From positions 134,297 through 198,296 of the forward strand of contig JAJQDT010000096.1 in assembly GCA_021202075.1 (NCBI GenBank): a stretch of 64,000 bases of DNA, given 5' to 3'. The notes beneath the pieces were generated by a model, which was not told the origin of the DNA, did not search any database, and saw nothing but the letters and a program-made list of their open reading frames with translations. The stretch comes from Lachnospiraceae bacterium (GTDB taxonomy: Bacteria; Bacillota; Clostridia; Lachnospirales; Lachnospiraceae). Below are positions 54,466 to 62,138 of the stretch, one piece after another (positions within the stretch are counted from its first letter, which is position 1; each line of letters starts with the position of its first letter). Both the position numbers and the translations under genes were made by a program.

Positions 54466-54494
54466 ATTATTAATCAAATTCACTGTTTTGTCAA
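54466..54494 (-). promoter_or_regulatory. Promoter of tetR
   Basis: TTGACA (54489-54494) and AATAAT (54466-54471) on the minus strand, 17-bp spacer, with the operator just downstream. Confidence 0.65.
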
Positions 54495-54533
54495 TTTGTT
54501 TTTATTCATCCTCAAACAGGAAAGGAGTTTTTT

Positions 54534-55151
54534 ATGGCCTATACACCCGGAAGTGAAATCCGTCACAGCACCTCTTACCGTACCTTTTTTGCCGGTTATA
54601 CAGAAAAAAAGATTCCATCTCCAAATGGAATCGGACATAAAATTCAGCGCGTCTACACAGCCGACTACTATCGGCAGCAATTATCCCAAAAGCAGGTCAT
54701 CCTGCTTCGCATCGTTTATCTGCTTCTGCACGTTGGCGCCGCAGCCTGCATTCTGTCTGCGCTTTCGCAACACTCGGATTTCCAATACGCATGGTATTGC
54801 ATCATCGCCGAATGCCTGATGCTGCTGTCTGCTGTCCCTCTGACAGCTACCCTGCTGCTCTATTTGATTTCCCACAGAAATCTGACCATCGGAGAGTATC
54901 ATTCTACATCGAAAGGGATCCGGCGTTATTCTACGATTGCGTCCGCATTATCGCTGACAAATGTTCTGACTGTTCTGATTTACCTTTTTCTCCACGGCGC
55001 CCGGCCTGGCGTATCGGACGGAAAAGCTCTCCTTGAGTTCCTTGCAGGAAGCCTCCTGTTCTTCCTGATCAGCCGGATTGAAAAAAAGATTACCTATATC
55101 ACCGTGGCAAACACAGCCAAAAAACCGGAGGGAGGCAGTGAACTATGGTAA
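54534..55151 (+). CDS. Uncharacterised membrane protein, 205 aa
   Basis: Four predicted membrane helices (about 58-78, 86-110, 140-160, 172-190) after a cytosolic N-terminus with GYTEKKIPSPNGIGHKIQ. I do not recognise the family. It overlaps the next gene by 7 bp, so the two are translated together, and it is divergent from tetR, whose operator also lies upstream of it. AAAGGAG precedes the ATG. Confidence 0.75.
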   Translation: MAYTPGSEIRHSTSYRTFFAGYTEKKIPSPNGIGHKIQRVYTADYYRQQLSQKQVILLRIVYLLLHVGAAACILSALSQHSDFQYAWYCIIAECLMLLSAVPLTATLLLYLISHRNLTIGEYHSTSKGIRRYSTIASALSLTNVLTVLIYLFLHGARPGVSDGKALLEFLAGSLLFFLISRIEKKITYITVANTAKKPEGGSELW

Positions 55152-55630
55152 CGGGACTGAACTTCCACCCGGAAAAGGGCGAAAACAGAAAGGATACTGT
55201 TCGGGACGGCTATAATGCCATCAGGCAAATGCGTACTTTCACCATCATTTTCTTTCTTGCCGTCATAATCTTTGCAACCATTTATGGATTTTCTGCAAAT
55301 AAAGGCTCCGTTACGGTTCAGATTGGCGAGGAAGCAGCAGGGATACTCGGCGCGGACCAGAATCCCATTTTTCTGTTTTATTCAGATATCACTTCAGTGG
55401 AAATGATTAACAATCTGGATACAGGCACATTAATTGATGGAACAGAAATGGAAAATACACAAAGCGGCACATATCAAAACGAGCTTTTCGGTGAGTATCG
55501 GTTGAACAGCTACAGGAACATAACGGAATATATTGTGATTTCCTGCGGCGATGCAATTTATGTATTTAACCAAAAAACAGAAAAAGCAACTGAAAAGATT
55601 TATCAGGAGATTTCTCAGGCCGTCGGCTGA
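55145..55630 (+). CDS. Membrane-anchored protein with PH-like domain, 161 aa
   Basis: One membrane helix (residues 32-50), then an extracellular or periplasm-facing beta domain resembling the bacterial PH-like modules of small clostridial membrane proteins (YRLNSYRNITEYIVISC, IYVFNQKTEKATEKI). Function unknown; partner of the preceding gene. Resemblance is by pattern only. Confidence 0.7.
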   Translation: MVTGLNFHPEKGENRKDTVRDGYNAIRQMRTFTIIFFLAVIIFATIYGFSANKGSVTVQIGEEAAGILGADQNPIFLFYSDITSVEMINNLDTGTLIDGTEMENTQSGTYQNELFGEYRLNSYRNITEYIVISCGDAIYVFNQKTEKATEKIYQEISQAVG

Positions 55631-55853
55631 AAGGCCAGTCCCCCGGAAAATTAAGATGCCAGCATTTCGAAATTAAGTCTATCCTATGCTTGCAATTGCA
55701 ATATCACGAATTCTACAAATAACTTGTCCGGCCGGTAAGCATCTTTGTAATCATCTTTCCTTTATTGATGCGAAAGTATAATTCTTGTTGCAGCCATCTG
55801 CATTCACCTCGTTCTCGTTACTGCTTCGAGGACTGCATTGGTGTCAGGAAGCA

Positions 55854-56000
55854 TTACAGCGGATTCGGCACAGGCGTATAGTTTTTCTTCTTCTTTCCCT
55901 TCTTGTACCCCTGCCACTTGCTCTTATCCAGCATCGCCTCCGCAAATACACGGGCCAGAAGACAGACGGACGACACCATTGCGCTTACATTCTGCTTCAT
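55854..56000 (-). CDS. Possible small basic protein, 48 aa
   Basis: Starts at an ATG overlapping the upstream stop by four bases (ATGA), ends with a Lys-rich KKGKKKKNYTPVPNPL tail. The overlap suggests real coupling, but no family is recognised. Confidence 0.3.
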   Translation of the reverse strand: MKQNVSAMVSSVCLLARVFAEAMLDKSKWQGYKKGKKKKNYTPVPNPL

Positions 56001-56296
56001 TCTGCCTTGTTTCTCGGCTGAAGTACGATTACCTGTGTTCCTGGAGCATCCATTGTCCCGATCTCGATCTCACTTCCGAATATTGTCTTCACGTTATCCA
56101 TAATATGTCCATGATTCGCAGAGCGAATCATGGACGCAGGCTGCGCCATCGCCGTCAGGCGATTCTGCATGGGATATCCCGTACGAAGTGCGAGATGCCT
56201 CCCGGCGAGGGCGCGGCTCTCCATAATCTCTGTAAATTCATCCACTGTCCCGATCACATTATATCCAAAGCCATCCTTAATCCATGTAATATTCAC
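55997..56296 (-). CDS. Possible hypothetical protein, 99 aa
   Basis: GTG start with GGAGAG upstream. The N-terminal IKDGFGYNVIGTVDEFTEIM looks protein-like, but residues about 57-66 (MIRSANHGHI) are encoded by the palindromic repeat H, so the repeat has inserted into a gene or the ORF is accidental. Confidence 0.3.
   Translation of the reverse strand: MNITWIKDGFGYNVIGTVDEFTEIMESRALAGRHLALRTGYPMQNRLTAMAQPASMIRSANHGHIMDNVKTIFGSEIEIGTMDAPGTQVIVLQPRNKAE
56107..56140 (+). repeat. Compound palindrome, member H
   Basis: GTCCATGATTCGC pairs with GCGAATCATGGAC around AGA, followed by GCAGG. It lies inside the 99-codon ORF. Confidence 0.85.
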
Positions 56297-56332
56297 AATA
56301 ATCTCTCCATCCCAAAAATGCCCTACTGATAA

Positions 56333-56470
56333 TTATCTGTCAAATAATCTTGCTCCGCCACGCGTATGCTGCACAACTTCCGCGCCAGTAAGTTCTGCCA
56401 GCATCTTCGGCATATCATTCGTAAATATATAGCTGTTCCCCAGCATCAGAATTCTCATCCTGCTCACCAT
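56333..56470 (-). pseudogene. 5' remnant of a DUF4886/SGNH-like gene, 45 aa
   Basis: Starts with a ribosome site AGAGGAAG and encodes RILMLGNSYIFTNDMPKML and EVVQHTRGGARL, the start of DUF4886/SGNH-like hydrolases, then stops. The rest of the enzyme is missing. Confidence 0.6.
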
Positions 56471-56713
56471 TATCTTCCTCTCATATTTTTTAACTCATCT
56501 CAATTTTTTCTGCACAGCTGTCAGAACGCCACCGCGCCCGCGACCACCCCGTTCAAAGATTCCTCTCCATTGCCGTCGAAATCCGCACAGTATAATCACA
56601 GTGAAGATCGTTGACAAAGACTTTCCCGAACCGACACAAACGCTCCTCTGGTAATCATAACCAGCTTCATCCATCGCGGTCAAATAGCTGCAAACCAATA
56701 GCGAAAAACCTGC

Positions 56714-56742
56714 TTGCCCGGTCACCAAAAATCTGCTACACT
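56714..56742 (+). promoter_or_regulatory. Candidate promoter of the C_GCAxxG_C_C gene
   Basis: TTGCCC (56714-56719) and TACACT (56737-56742), 17-bp spacer, about 40 bp before the ATG. Confidence 0.45.
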
Positions 56743-56783
56743 GTCAATCAGACAATTTCTGAAAAGGAACGCGGAACACATAT

Positions 56784-57206
56784 ATGGACTACAAAACATA
56801 CATATGGAATAAAGTACATAGTCTCTACTATCAATATGACATGAACTGCGCCCGGACAACCCTAACCTGTTTGTCCGAGCTATACAGCTTCCCGGTCAGC
56901 CCCGATGTCTTCGATGCCGCCCTGGGCATGCACGGAGCCGGCGGCTATGGAGCGCAGTGTGGTCTTATTGAAGGCGCACTGATGTTCATCGGCCTGTATT
57001 TTTCAGCGTCGAATATGAGCGAAAAGCAGGTCGCGTCTGTGTGTTATCAGTTCGCCAGAGAATTTGAAAAACGATTCGGTTCCTTGCGCTGCCGGGAGCT
57101 TCGCCCGGGCGGGTTTTCCAAAAACGATCCGCCGCACCTGTGTGAAACCATCACCTGCCAGGCAATTGAGTTTGCTTATCTTTTCATACAGGACGCGGAA
57201 CCGTGA
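56784..57206 (+). CDS. C_GCAxxG_C_C family protein, 140 aa
   Basis: Small redox-type protein family common in anaerobes. The Cys pattern includes MNCARTTL, GAQCGLIEGA, LRCRELRP and ETITCQA; the spacing fits C_GCAxxG_C_C, with CGLIEG in place of GCAxxG. Probably binds a metal cluster or forms redox disulfides; function unproven. Opposite in direction to the sirtuin operon. Confidence 0.85.
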   Translation: MDYKTYIWNKVHSLYYQYDMNCARTTLTCLSELYSFPVSPDVFDAALGMHGAGGYGAQCGLIEGALMFIGLYFSASNMSEKQVASVCYQFAREFEKRFGSLRCRELRPGGFSKNDPPHLCETITCQAIEFAYLFIQDAEP

Positions 57207-57508
57207 TTGGCGGCTTCTGCTATTCTGATGGACAATCAAGAGCTTGAAAGCTCTATTCTACCCCTGGGTCGGTTTTAAACGTAAATCTGAGTATTCCGCA
57301 CCCCACTTGCCCGGAACGACGGTTCATTTTCACAAGAATAAACAATCAACAGACTATTTGATTATCACCCAGTCTTCCTCTGGTGTAGACTATTAAATTT
57401 TAATTATAAATCAACAAGCAGTTTTACTTTTACTACATCTCCCGCTTTGACAGCTTACGATTAAAAAGCCACTGCAGCAATGCCGTGGCCAAAGAGTTTA
57501 TTCAGTTT
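57207..57508. other. Gap with no recognisable feature
   Basis: About 300 bp, AT-rich at the right. No hairpin with T tract, promoter or ORF could be supported. Confidence 0.5.
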
Positions 57509-58012
57509 CTATGGCCGCCTGTGTGCGCAGGTGTATTTCACGTCCAGCCCGTCAGGCCCTAAACGAAACCGATCCAGGGCATCCGCATCCTTGAAAATCT
57601 GGTACAGGAGAATTTCCCTGCCGGTCACGTCCTCTTTCATTGCGTCTTTTCCTGACTCGTCGTCCCGGTCATGCCATGCCATAATATCATAGCTCCACGG
57701 ATGGTATTCGAGGCTATTTTCCGCACAATAAGACTGATAATAGTCTGCCGCACGCTGTCCATGCCCGACGTCCTGCCAGTCGTCCTGCCGCCTGGAATCA
57801 TGGAAAACGGCGGCATGGCAGAGGACTTCCTTTTCTTTATCCGATACGACGATTTTATCGGCAATCAGTAGGGCGTACAGCAGCACCCGGCTGCAATGTT
57901 CTCTGGTGTGGAGGACACTGACATTCATCCAGAACTCTACTTTATTTTCAAGAAAATTACACCACCTGTTATAATCTGCCGCTACTGAGGCAACCGCATC
58001 TATTCTTCGCAT
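57509..58012 (-). CDS. HD-domain phosphohydrolase, 167 aa
   Basis: Metal-binding HD pattern: H in VLHTREHCSR, HD in AAVFHDSRRQDD, and a later D in KDADALDRFRLG. Members hydrolyse nucleotides or phosphate esters; the substrate is unknown. The start lies 13 bp inside the upstream sirtuin gene, so it is the last gene of that operon. No RelA/SpoT or cyclic-nucleotide domain is fused. Confidence 0.85.
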   Translation of the reverse strand: MRRIDAVASVAADYNRWCNFLENKVEFWMNVSVLHTREHCSRVLLYALLIADKIVVSDKEKEVLCHAAVFHDSRRQDDWQDVGHGQRAADYYQSYCAENSLEYHPWSYDIMAWHDRDDESGKDAMKEDVTGREILLYQIFKDADALDRFRLGPDGLDVKYTCAHRRP

Positions 58013-58836
58013 ACGTTTCTCAACTCTCCCAAAATGTCGCTGAGATACCCATCCAGGCCATAGGACTTATCCTGAATATCCCTGGTGATGTAAACCTCGC
58101 CAAGATTGATGGTGATATAGGTCGCATTCGGTTCACTGGCAGTCAGCCTCATCAGCGGAGCCTTGATCAGCTGATTTCTCGCGCCAATGCCAAGTTCCAG
58201 GATAACAATATTCCTGCCATGATATTTAGCGAGGAAATCCTCGAATCGCTTTTGTTCTTTTCGGTTCGGGATAAAACTGTGGTCTCCCACATCGTGAATC
58301 TGCATGGGTGCGCCGCATTTTGGACAATGCGGAACCATTTCAGAAGGGATTTTTCCGTTCTGTTCAACAGCAGCCATCTGCTCCAGCAATTCCGCAGCCG
58401 GATAGATTGTATCATGGCAAGGTCTGGAACACTGCATGGTCAGCCAGTTCCCCTCGATTTCATAGATTTTCTCCGGGTCGAGGCCGCATTTCTCAAAGTG
58501 GCATTCGCCATTGGATGTGACGATAAAATAGTCTCTGTCTCCAATAATCGCCTGTAAATCCTTCATAACCTGGGTAGGCTGATATTCCGCGCAGTAATGA
58601 TGTGCTGCCCGGCTCCAGAAGCCCCACTTTTCTTCCTCGCTGGGCCAGCGGGCAGTCATTCCATGCAACAGGCAGCGCAGTCCATATTTTCGTTTCAGGT
58701 CGCCAAACAGTTCCTCAAATGCCTCATTATCTGCAAATAGATGCAACCCCTCTGTAATAGACAGCCCGTTGCTGGCGCCAACCAGAATCGCATCCGCATT
58801 TTTCAGTTTTTTGATCATTGTTTCGTTCATAGTCAT
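58000..58836 (-). CDS. SirTM-like sirtuin 2 of two, 278 aa
   Basis: NAD-binding Rossmann fold with GASNGLSITEG (residues 20-30), TSNGE in place of TQNID, and EIEGNW where classic sirtuins have the catalytic HG, so the His is missing, as in SirTM (class M) sirtuins that act as ADP-ribosyltransferases. Two Cys pairs (QCSRPC, HCPKCGAPM) form the zinc site. GAGGAGG precedes the ATG. No macrodomain or lipoate-carrier gene is next to it, unlike the described SirTM operons. Confidence 0.85.
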   Translation of the reverse strand: MTMNETMIKKLKNADAILVGASNGLSITEGLHLFADNEAFEELFGDLKRKYGLRCLLHGMTARWPSEEEKWGFWSRAAHHYCAEYQPTQVMKDLQAIIGDRDYFIVTSNGECHFEKCGLDPEKIYEIEGNWLTMQCSRPCHDTIYPAAELLEQMAAVEQNGKIPSEMVPHCPKCGAPMQIHDVGDHSFIPNRKEQKRFEDFLAKYHGRNIVILELGIGARNQLIKAPLMRLTASEPNATYITINLGEVYITRDIQDKSYGLDGYLSDILGELRNVCEE

Positions 58837-58877
58837 GTCCTTTTCCTCCTCACTGTTTCAGAAAATTCCTGTTGTCG

Positions 58878-59486
58878 TCAGGCTTCCGTCAATCTCCTCA
58901 GAAGATAGTCTCCCACAGTCACAGCATCCTCTATCGTCAGATAATGCCCGATGCTCCGGTCTGCCAGAAGGCGCGCAGAAGGGGGGAATTCCTCGTCCGC
59001 GAACCAAATGTTGATAGTCAGCGGGACACGCGGCAGATACGGGACGCGCACACTAAGATCTGCTTTGCCCGAAATGATTTCTCCTCCCATTTCCCTCAGA
59101 ATATTACCGATTTCTGTCTCCGAATGGCCGGCCGCAAACTTTTCGATTGCGGCAGAAGCTGTACGGTCAAAATTCGCACCACGCACCAGACCATCTGGCA
59201 TATCTCCAAGAGCACACAGTTCTCCTGACAGTTCCATCCCATCGGCAAGGTTCATATAGTGAAGCATCGTCAGATAATGCCATTGATCTGTTTCTTCCAG
59301 AAGCGCATAATCTGGATAAGTGAGCGTGTACATTTTTCCGAGACTGGACAGCCGAAAACAGTTCGATCCAGCATCGTATGTAACTCCCGCATCTTGCGCA
59401 ATGCCTGCCGGGTTCTTTCCGGCAAGCATTTCTATAGCATCCCGCTTCATATTCAGAAAGGCCCTGTTTTCATCATCCTTAATCAT
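58878..59486 (-). CDS. DUF3786-domain protein, 202 aa
   Basis: Matches the DUF3786 pattern, with VPYLPRVPLTINIWFADEEF and ARLLADRSIGHYLTIEDAV as the conserved C-terminal block. The function is unknown; DUF3786 proteins in clostridia often sit near corrinoid or redox genes, which are not seen here. The ATG at 59486 follows GGAGG. It lies between the two sirtuin genes, an arrangement I do not recognise. Confidence 0.8.
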   Translation of the reverse strand: MIKDDENRAFLNMKRDAIEMLAGKNPAGIAQDAGVTYDAGSNCFRLSSLGKMYTLTYPDYALLEETDQWHYLTMLHYMNLADGMELSGELCALGDMPDGLVRGANFDRTASAAIEKFAAGHSETEIGNILREMGGEIISGKADLSVRVPYLPRVPLTINIWFADEEFPPSARLLADRSIGHYLTIEDAVTVGDYLLRRLTEA

Positions 59487-59503
59487 AAAACGCATTCCTC
59501 CAT

Positions 59504-60475
59504 TCACGCCTGTCCCTTTTCTCTCAGAACATCTTCCAGCACAGTAGAGATGTTTCCTACAATGGCCATGCCCTTATCCTCGATATTCTTTGGAACAAAA
59601 TCATACTTGTCGTTGACCGCAATATACCGGGCATCCGGCAGAGTTTTTGTCAATTCCCAGAATGGCTCCTGGATAAACATCGGTGTTATCCGTCCCACAC
59701 CAAACTCAAGGAAGAGAGTCTTCTTGTCCTGATGCGCCTGAATATAGCGGGAGATTTTCTGATACTCGCCGTCATATTTCCTCCCCTGAAGAAAATTGCC
59801 GTAGCCGCGAACCCAGGGAAACGCCTCCGCGCCGCAGTGGGGACAATGCGGAACCATATCCGTTGGAATTGTCGTCCCATCCCCCATAGCTTCTATCATT
59901 TCTTCCACCGGCTTCACTGCATCCCAGGTGTCATCCGTACAGCAGCGGGAACACTGGAAATAGCGGTGATCACCTTGGATTTCCGCCACCTTATCCTCCG
60001 GAAATGCCTTGATTGCCTGCGTGTCCTGATTGGTGGTGAGAATGAAATAATCTTTTCCTTCCAGAAGTGTGCGTAAGTCCAGATAGGGCTTGCGTATCGG
60101 TGCAGTCAGCGTCGTATGCAGGAAAGTCGCAAGATACGCCCACTTATCCTCTGGCCTGTCATAGCGGTAAAAGGTGCCGTCAAAAGCGCGGCGAAACCCA
60201 TATCTCTCTGCAAACTTCCCAAAATTCGCATAGAAAGAAGCTGTAGGCTCATAGTAAAAATCCCCGCCGTCGGCCGCCGACAGCCCGGAAGCAGCACCCA
60301 CTACGATACAATCCGCTTTGTCCACTTCCTCCGCAAACAGGCAAATCTGCTTTTCATAAGGAAGAGACTCCTTTTCCGTCAATACAACAGCAGTTCCGCC
60401 CCGCTGATAGAGTCCATAATGGCGCGAATAATTCATCGTCTGCGTTTTCATAACAAGATTTTCATAGCAGCTCAT
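59504..60475 (-). CDS. SirTM-like sirtuin 1 of two, 323 aa
   Basis: Contains GAASGLSAADGGDF (NAD loop), TTNQDTQAIKAFPEDK and AEIQGDHRYFQC, where QG replaces the catalytic HG, as in SirTM. Zinc Cys pairs are CSRCC and HCPHCGAEAF. The protein carries about 45 extra N-terminal residues compared with sirtuin 2. It is the first gene of the operon sirtuin 1 - DUF3786 - sirtuin 2 - HD. Overlap with the DUF3786 region is nil after start correction. The substrate is unknown. Confidence 0.85.
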   Translation of the reverse strand: MSCYENLVMKTQTMNYSRHYGLYQRGGTAVVLTEKESLPYEKQICLFAEEVDKADCIVVGAASGLSAADGGDFYYEPTASFYANFGKFAERYGFRRAFDGTFYRYDRPEDKWAYLATFLHTTLTAPIRKPYLDLRTLLEGKDYFILTTNQDTQAIKAFPEDKVAEIQGDHRYFQCSRCCTDDTWDAVKPVEEMIEAMGDGTTIPTDMVPHCPHCGAEAFPWVRGYGNFLQGRKYDGEYQKISRYIQAHQDKKTLFLEFGVGRITPMFIQEPFWELTKTLPDARYIAVNDKYDFVPKNIEDKGMAIVGNISTVLEDVLREKGQA

Positions 60476-60516
60476 CTCAATATCATCCTTTCACAAATTT
60501 ACTATCTGTATGTTTC

Positions 60517-60545
60517 TTGACACTCTGTATGCCAGAGATTATAAT
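60517..60545 (+). promoter_or_regulatory. Consensus promoter of the divergent TetR gene
   Basis: TTGACA (60517-60522) and TATAAT (60540-60545), 17-bp spacer: a perfect sigma-A match. Its spacer and -10 carry an inverted repeat, CTCTGTAT (60523-60530) and ATACAGAG (60544-60551), a likely operator. A TATAAT on the minus strand (60538-60543) overlaps it but lacks a good -35. Confidence 0.75.
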
Positions 60546-60560
60546 ACAGAGGCCGGGAAT

Positions 60561-60594
60561 GACCTTCGTCCATACTCGCACAGCGAGTACGGAC
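60561..60594 (-). repeat. Compound palindrome, member I
   Basis: On the minus strand GTCCGTACTCGC-TGT-GCGAGTATGGAC then GAAGGTC, nearly identical to member A but in inverted orientation. It lies in the TetR leader. Confidence 0.85.
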
Positions 60595-60666
60595 ATGCAA
60601 TGACAACATTCCCGAAGCTGTATGATGATAGACACATTCTGAAAAGTGTAAAGGAGTTTTTACTTT

Positions 60667-61275
60667 ATGAAGGGTGACAGGAAGAGAGATCGGAGAACGC
60701 GATATACGATTAAGGCAATCAAAGATGCGTTTCTTTCTCTGGAAAAAGAAATGGCCTATGATGAGATCAGTGTAAAAAAACTGTGTGAACGTGCGGAAAT
60801 ATCGAGGGCGACATTTTACCTCCACTACGATGAGCTGGGCGAAGTACTGGATGAGGTTCTTGACGATGCGCTTCTTTTTTCGGAGGAGTCAAACGAGAAT
60901 ACCCTTGATCTGATCGATGTGATTCAGTCCGATAAGATACCGGATGTCCGTGAAAATGAGGCGGTGCTGCCAGCCTGCCAGAGAATTGCTGATTCCCATA
61001 AATACCACGACCTGTTCATTGATGCTTCACTTGGAGAATACATCATTATGCGTATTTCAAATCATGAACATGACCGGGTCATTCCTGATCTGATGGGGCG
61101 AACCGGTCTCAGTGAAGAATATGCAGAGCTGCTTTTCCGCTTCATGCTTCACGGTTCTTTCTATGTAAATAAGCTGCTAAAATGGGAGAAAAATGATACC
61201 TGGTATGATTTTCAGAAACTGCTGAGCGCATTTCTGGATGCCGGAATCAATGAAGTTTCTAAAAAACGGGAATAA
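60667..61275 (+). CDS. TetR-family regulator (Firmicutes C-terminal type), 202 aa
   Basis: HTH at residues 10-55 (RYTIKAIKDAFLSLEKEM, ERAEISRATFYLHYDEL) and a C-terminal domain of the Firmicutes TetR type (FRFMLHGSFYVNKLLKWEK). AAAGGAG precedes the ATG. Divergent from the sirtuin operon, so probably its regulator; the inverted repeat over the promoter supports autoregulation. Confidence 0.9.
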   Translation: MKGDRKRDRRTRYTIKAIKDAFLSLEKEMAYDEISVKKLCERAEISRATFYLHYDELGEVLDEVLDDALLFSEESNENTLDLIDVIQSDKIPDVRENEAVLPACQRIADSHKYHDLFIDASLGEYIIMRISNHEHDRVIPDLMGRTGLSEEYAELLFRFMLHGSFYVNKLLKWEKNDTWYDFQKLLSAFLDAGINEVSKKRE

Positions 61276-61349
61276 ATAGTAATGGGACAGGTGAAGAAGC
61301 TCTCATAAAGGCAGGTGGTGCAGTCAGCAAGATCTGCTTCCTGATACGG

Positions 61350-62038
61350 ATAAACACGAAACAATTCACGAGTGTTCATTTATCTTTCCATGGGGCAGAC
61401 CGCTATTCTTCTGCTTACGAAAAAGGAACGTTCCGCCACGATATCCTGACCGGACGGGCCATGCAGAATGCAGGACGTCCGGTGGACACGGATTATCTGG
61501 AAAGCTACCGCTATCGGCCGCAGATAGAAGTGGATGAAGCCCTGAACCCGGAGACAAAAGCGCACAGCTGGCTCACCATCGGCTGCTGGAATCACTTTTG
61601 AAACAATGTTCTTCCCTGGTGCCGGCCGGAGCATTTAAACAATAATGAAGCCGCACTCATGCTTGATTTTACAAAGACCGTTCTTCTGGAAAAGGAGGTT
61701 CCGGCAAAGCGGATCCGCTACTATCAGATCGGGAGCGACAGCTGGAAGGAAACAGAATCCTTTCCCCCGAATCTCCTCCATCACGCGTATTCTGGCGGAC
61801 CAAGACCGGCTATCAGCCCGGCACGAAAACCACTGTCCAGATTACTATGTGGGACATCAGCTGGCAGGTCCCCGCGGGCTGCCGCCTGCGTCTGGACATT
61901 TCCAGCTTCGATTTTCCGCAGTATGCCGTCCACTCCAACTATGCCGGGTCATGGACCGATCAGAAAAAGGTGCGCAAAGCAAACCAGACCCTTTTCTGCG
62001 GGGAAGATTCTGTACTGGAGCTGCCGCTGATGGTGTGA
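61350..62038 (+). pseudogene. Broken CocE/NonD-type serine hydrolase gene
   Basis: Two frames preserve parts of an X-Pro dipeptidyl-peptidase-like CocE/NonD hydrolase. The first, about 61385-61601, reads ILTGRAMQNAGRPVDTDYL and SYRYRPQIEVDEAL before a stop. After a shift, the C-terminal jelly-roll reads RYYQIGSDSWKETESFPP and VPAGCRLRLDISSFDFPQYA, ending ELPLMV at 62038. The nucleophile region and the N-terminus are missing. A decaying gene with no in-frame start. Confidence 0.75.
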
Positions 62039-62138
62039 TTTTGGGGAACGAAGCTGCCTGTCAGGACAAGAATAAAGATGAACAGATGAAAATAACAGTC
62101 CGCGGCCGCCGAAAAGCTTTCATATTTCTATTTCGTTT

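Larger units (their letters stand above)
55631..56783. other. Degenerate region with small minus-strand ORFs
   Basis: No full-size gene. A chain of three small minus-strand ORFs (56470-55854) and the palindrome member H occupy the middle; the rest shows no coding signal. The right end carries the promoter of the C_GCAxxG_C_C gene. Confidence 0.55.

Noticed and set aside
57207-57508. tRNA or small RNA in the gap
   Set aside because: No cloverleaf, hairpin with T tract or promoter could be found by eye.
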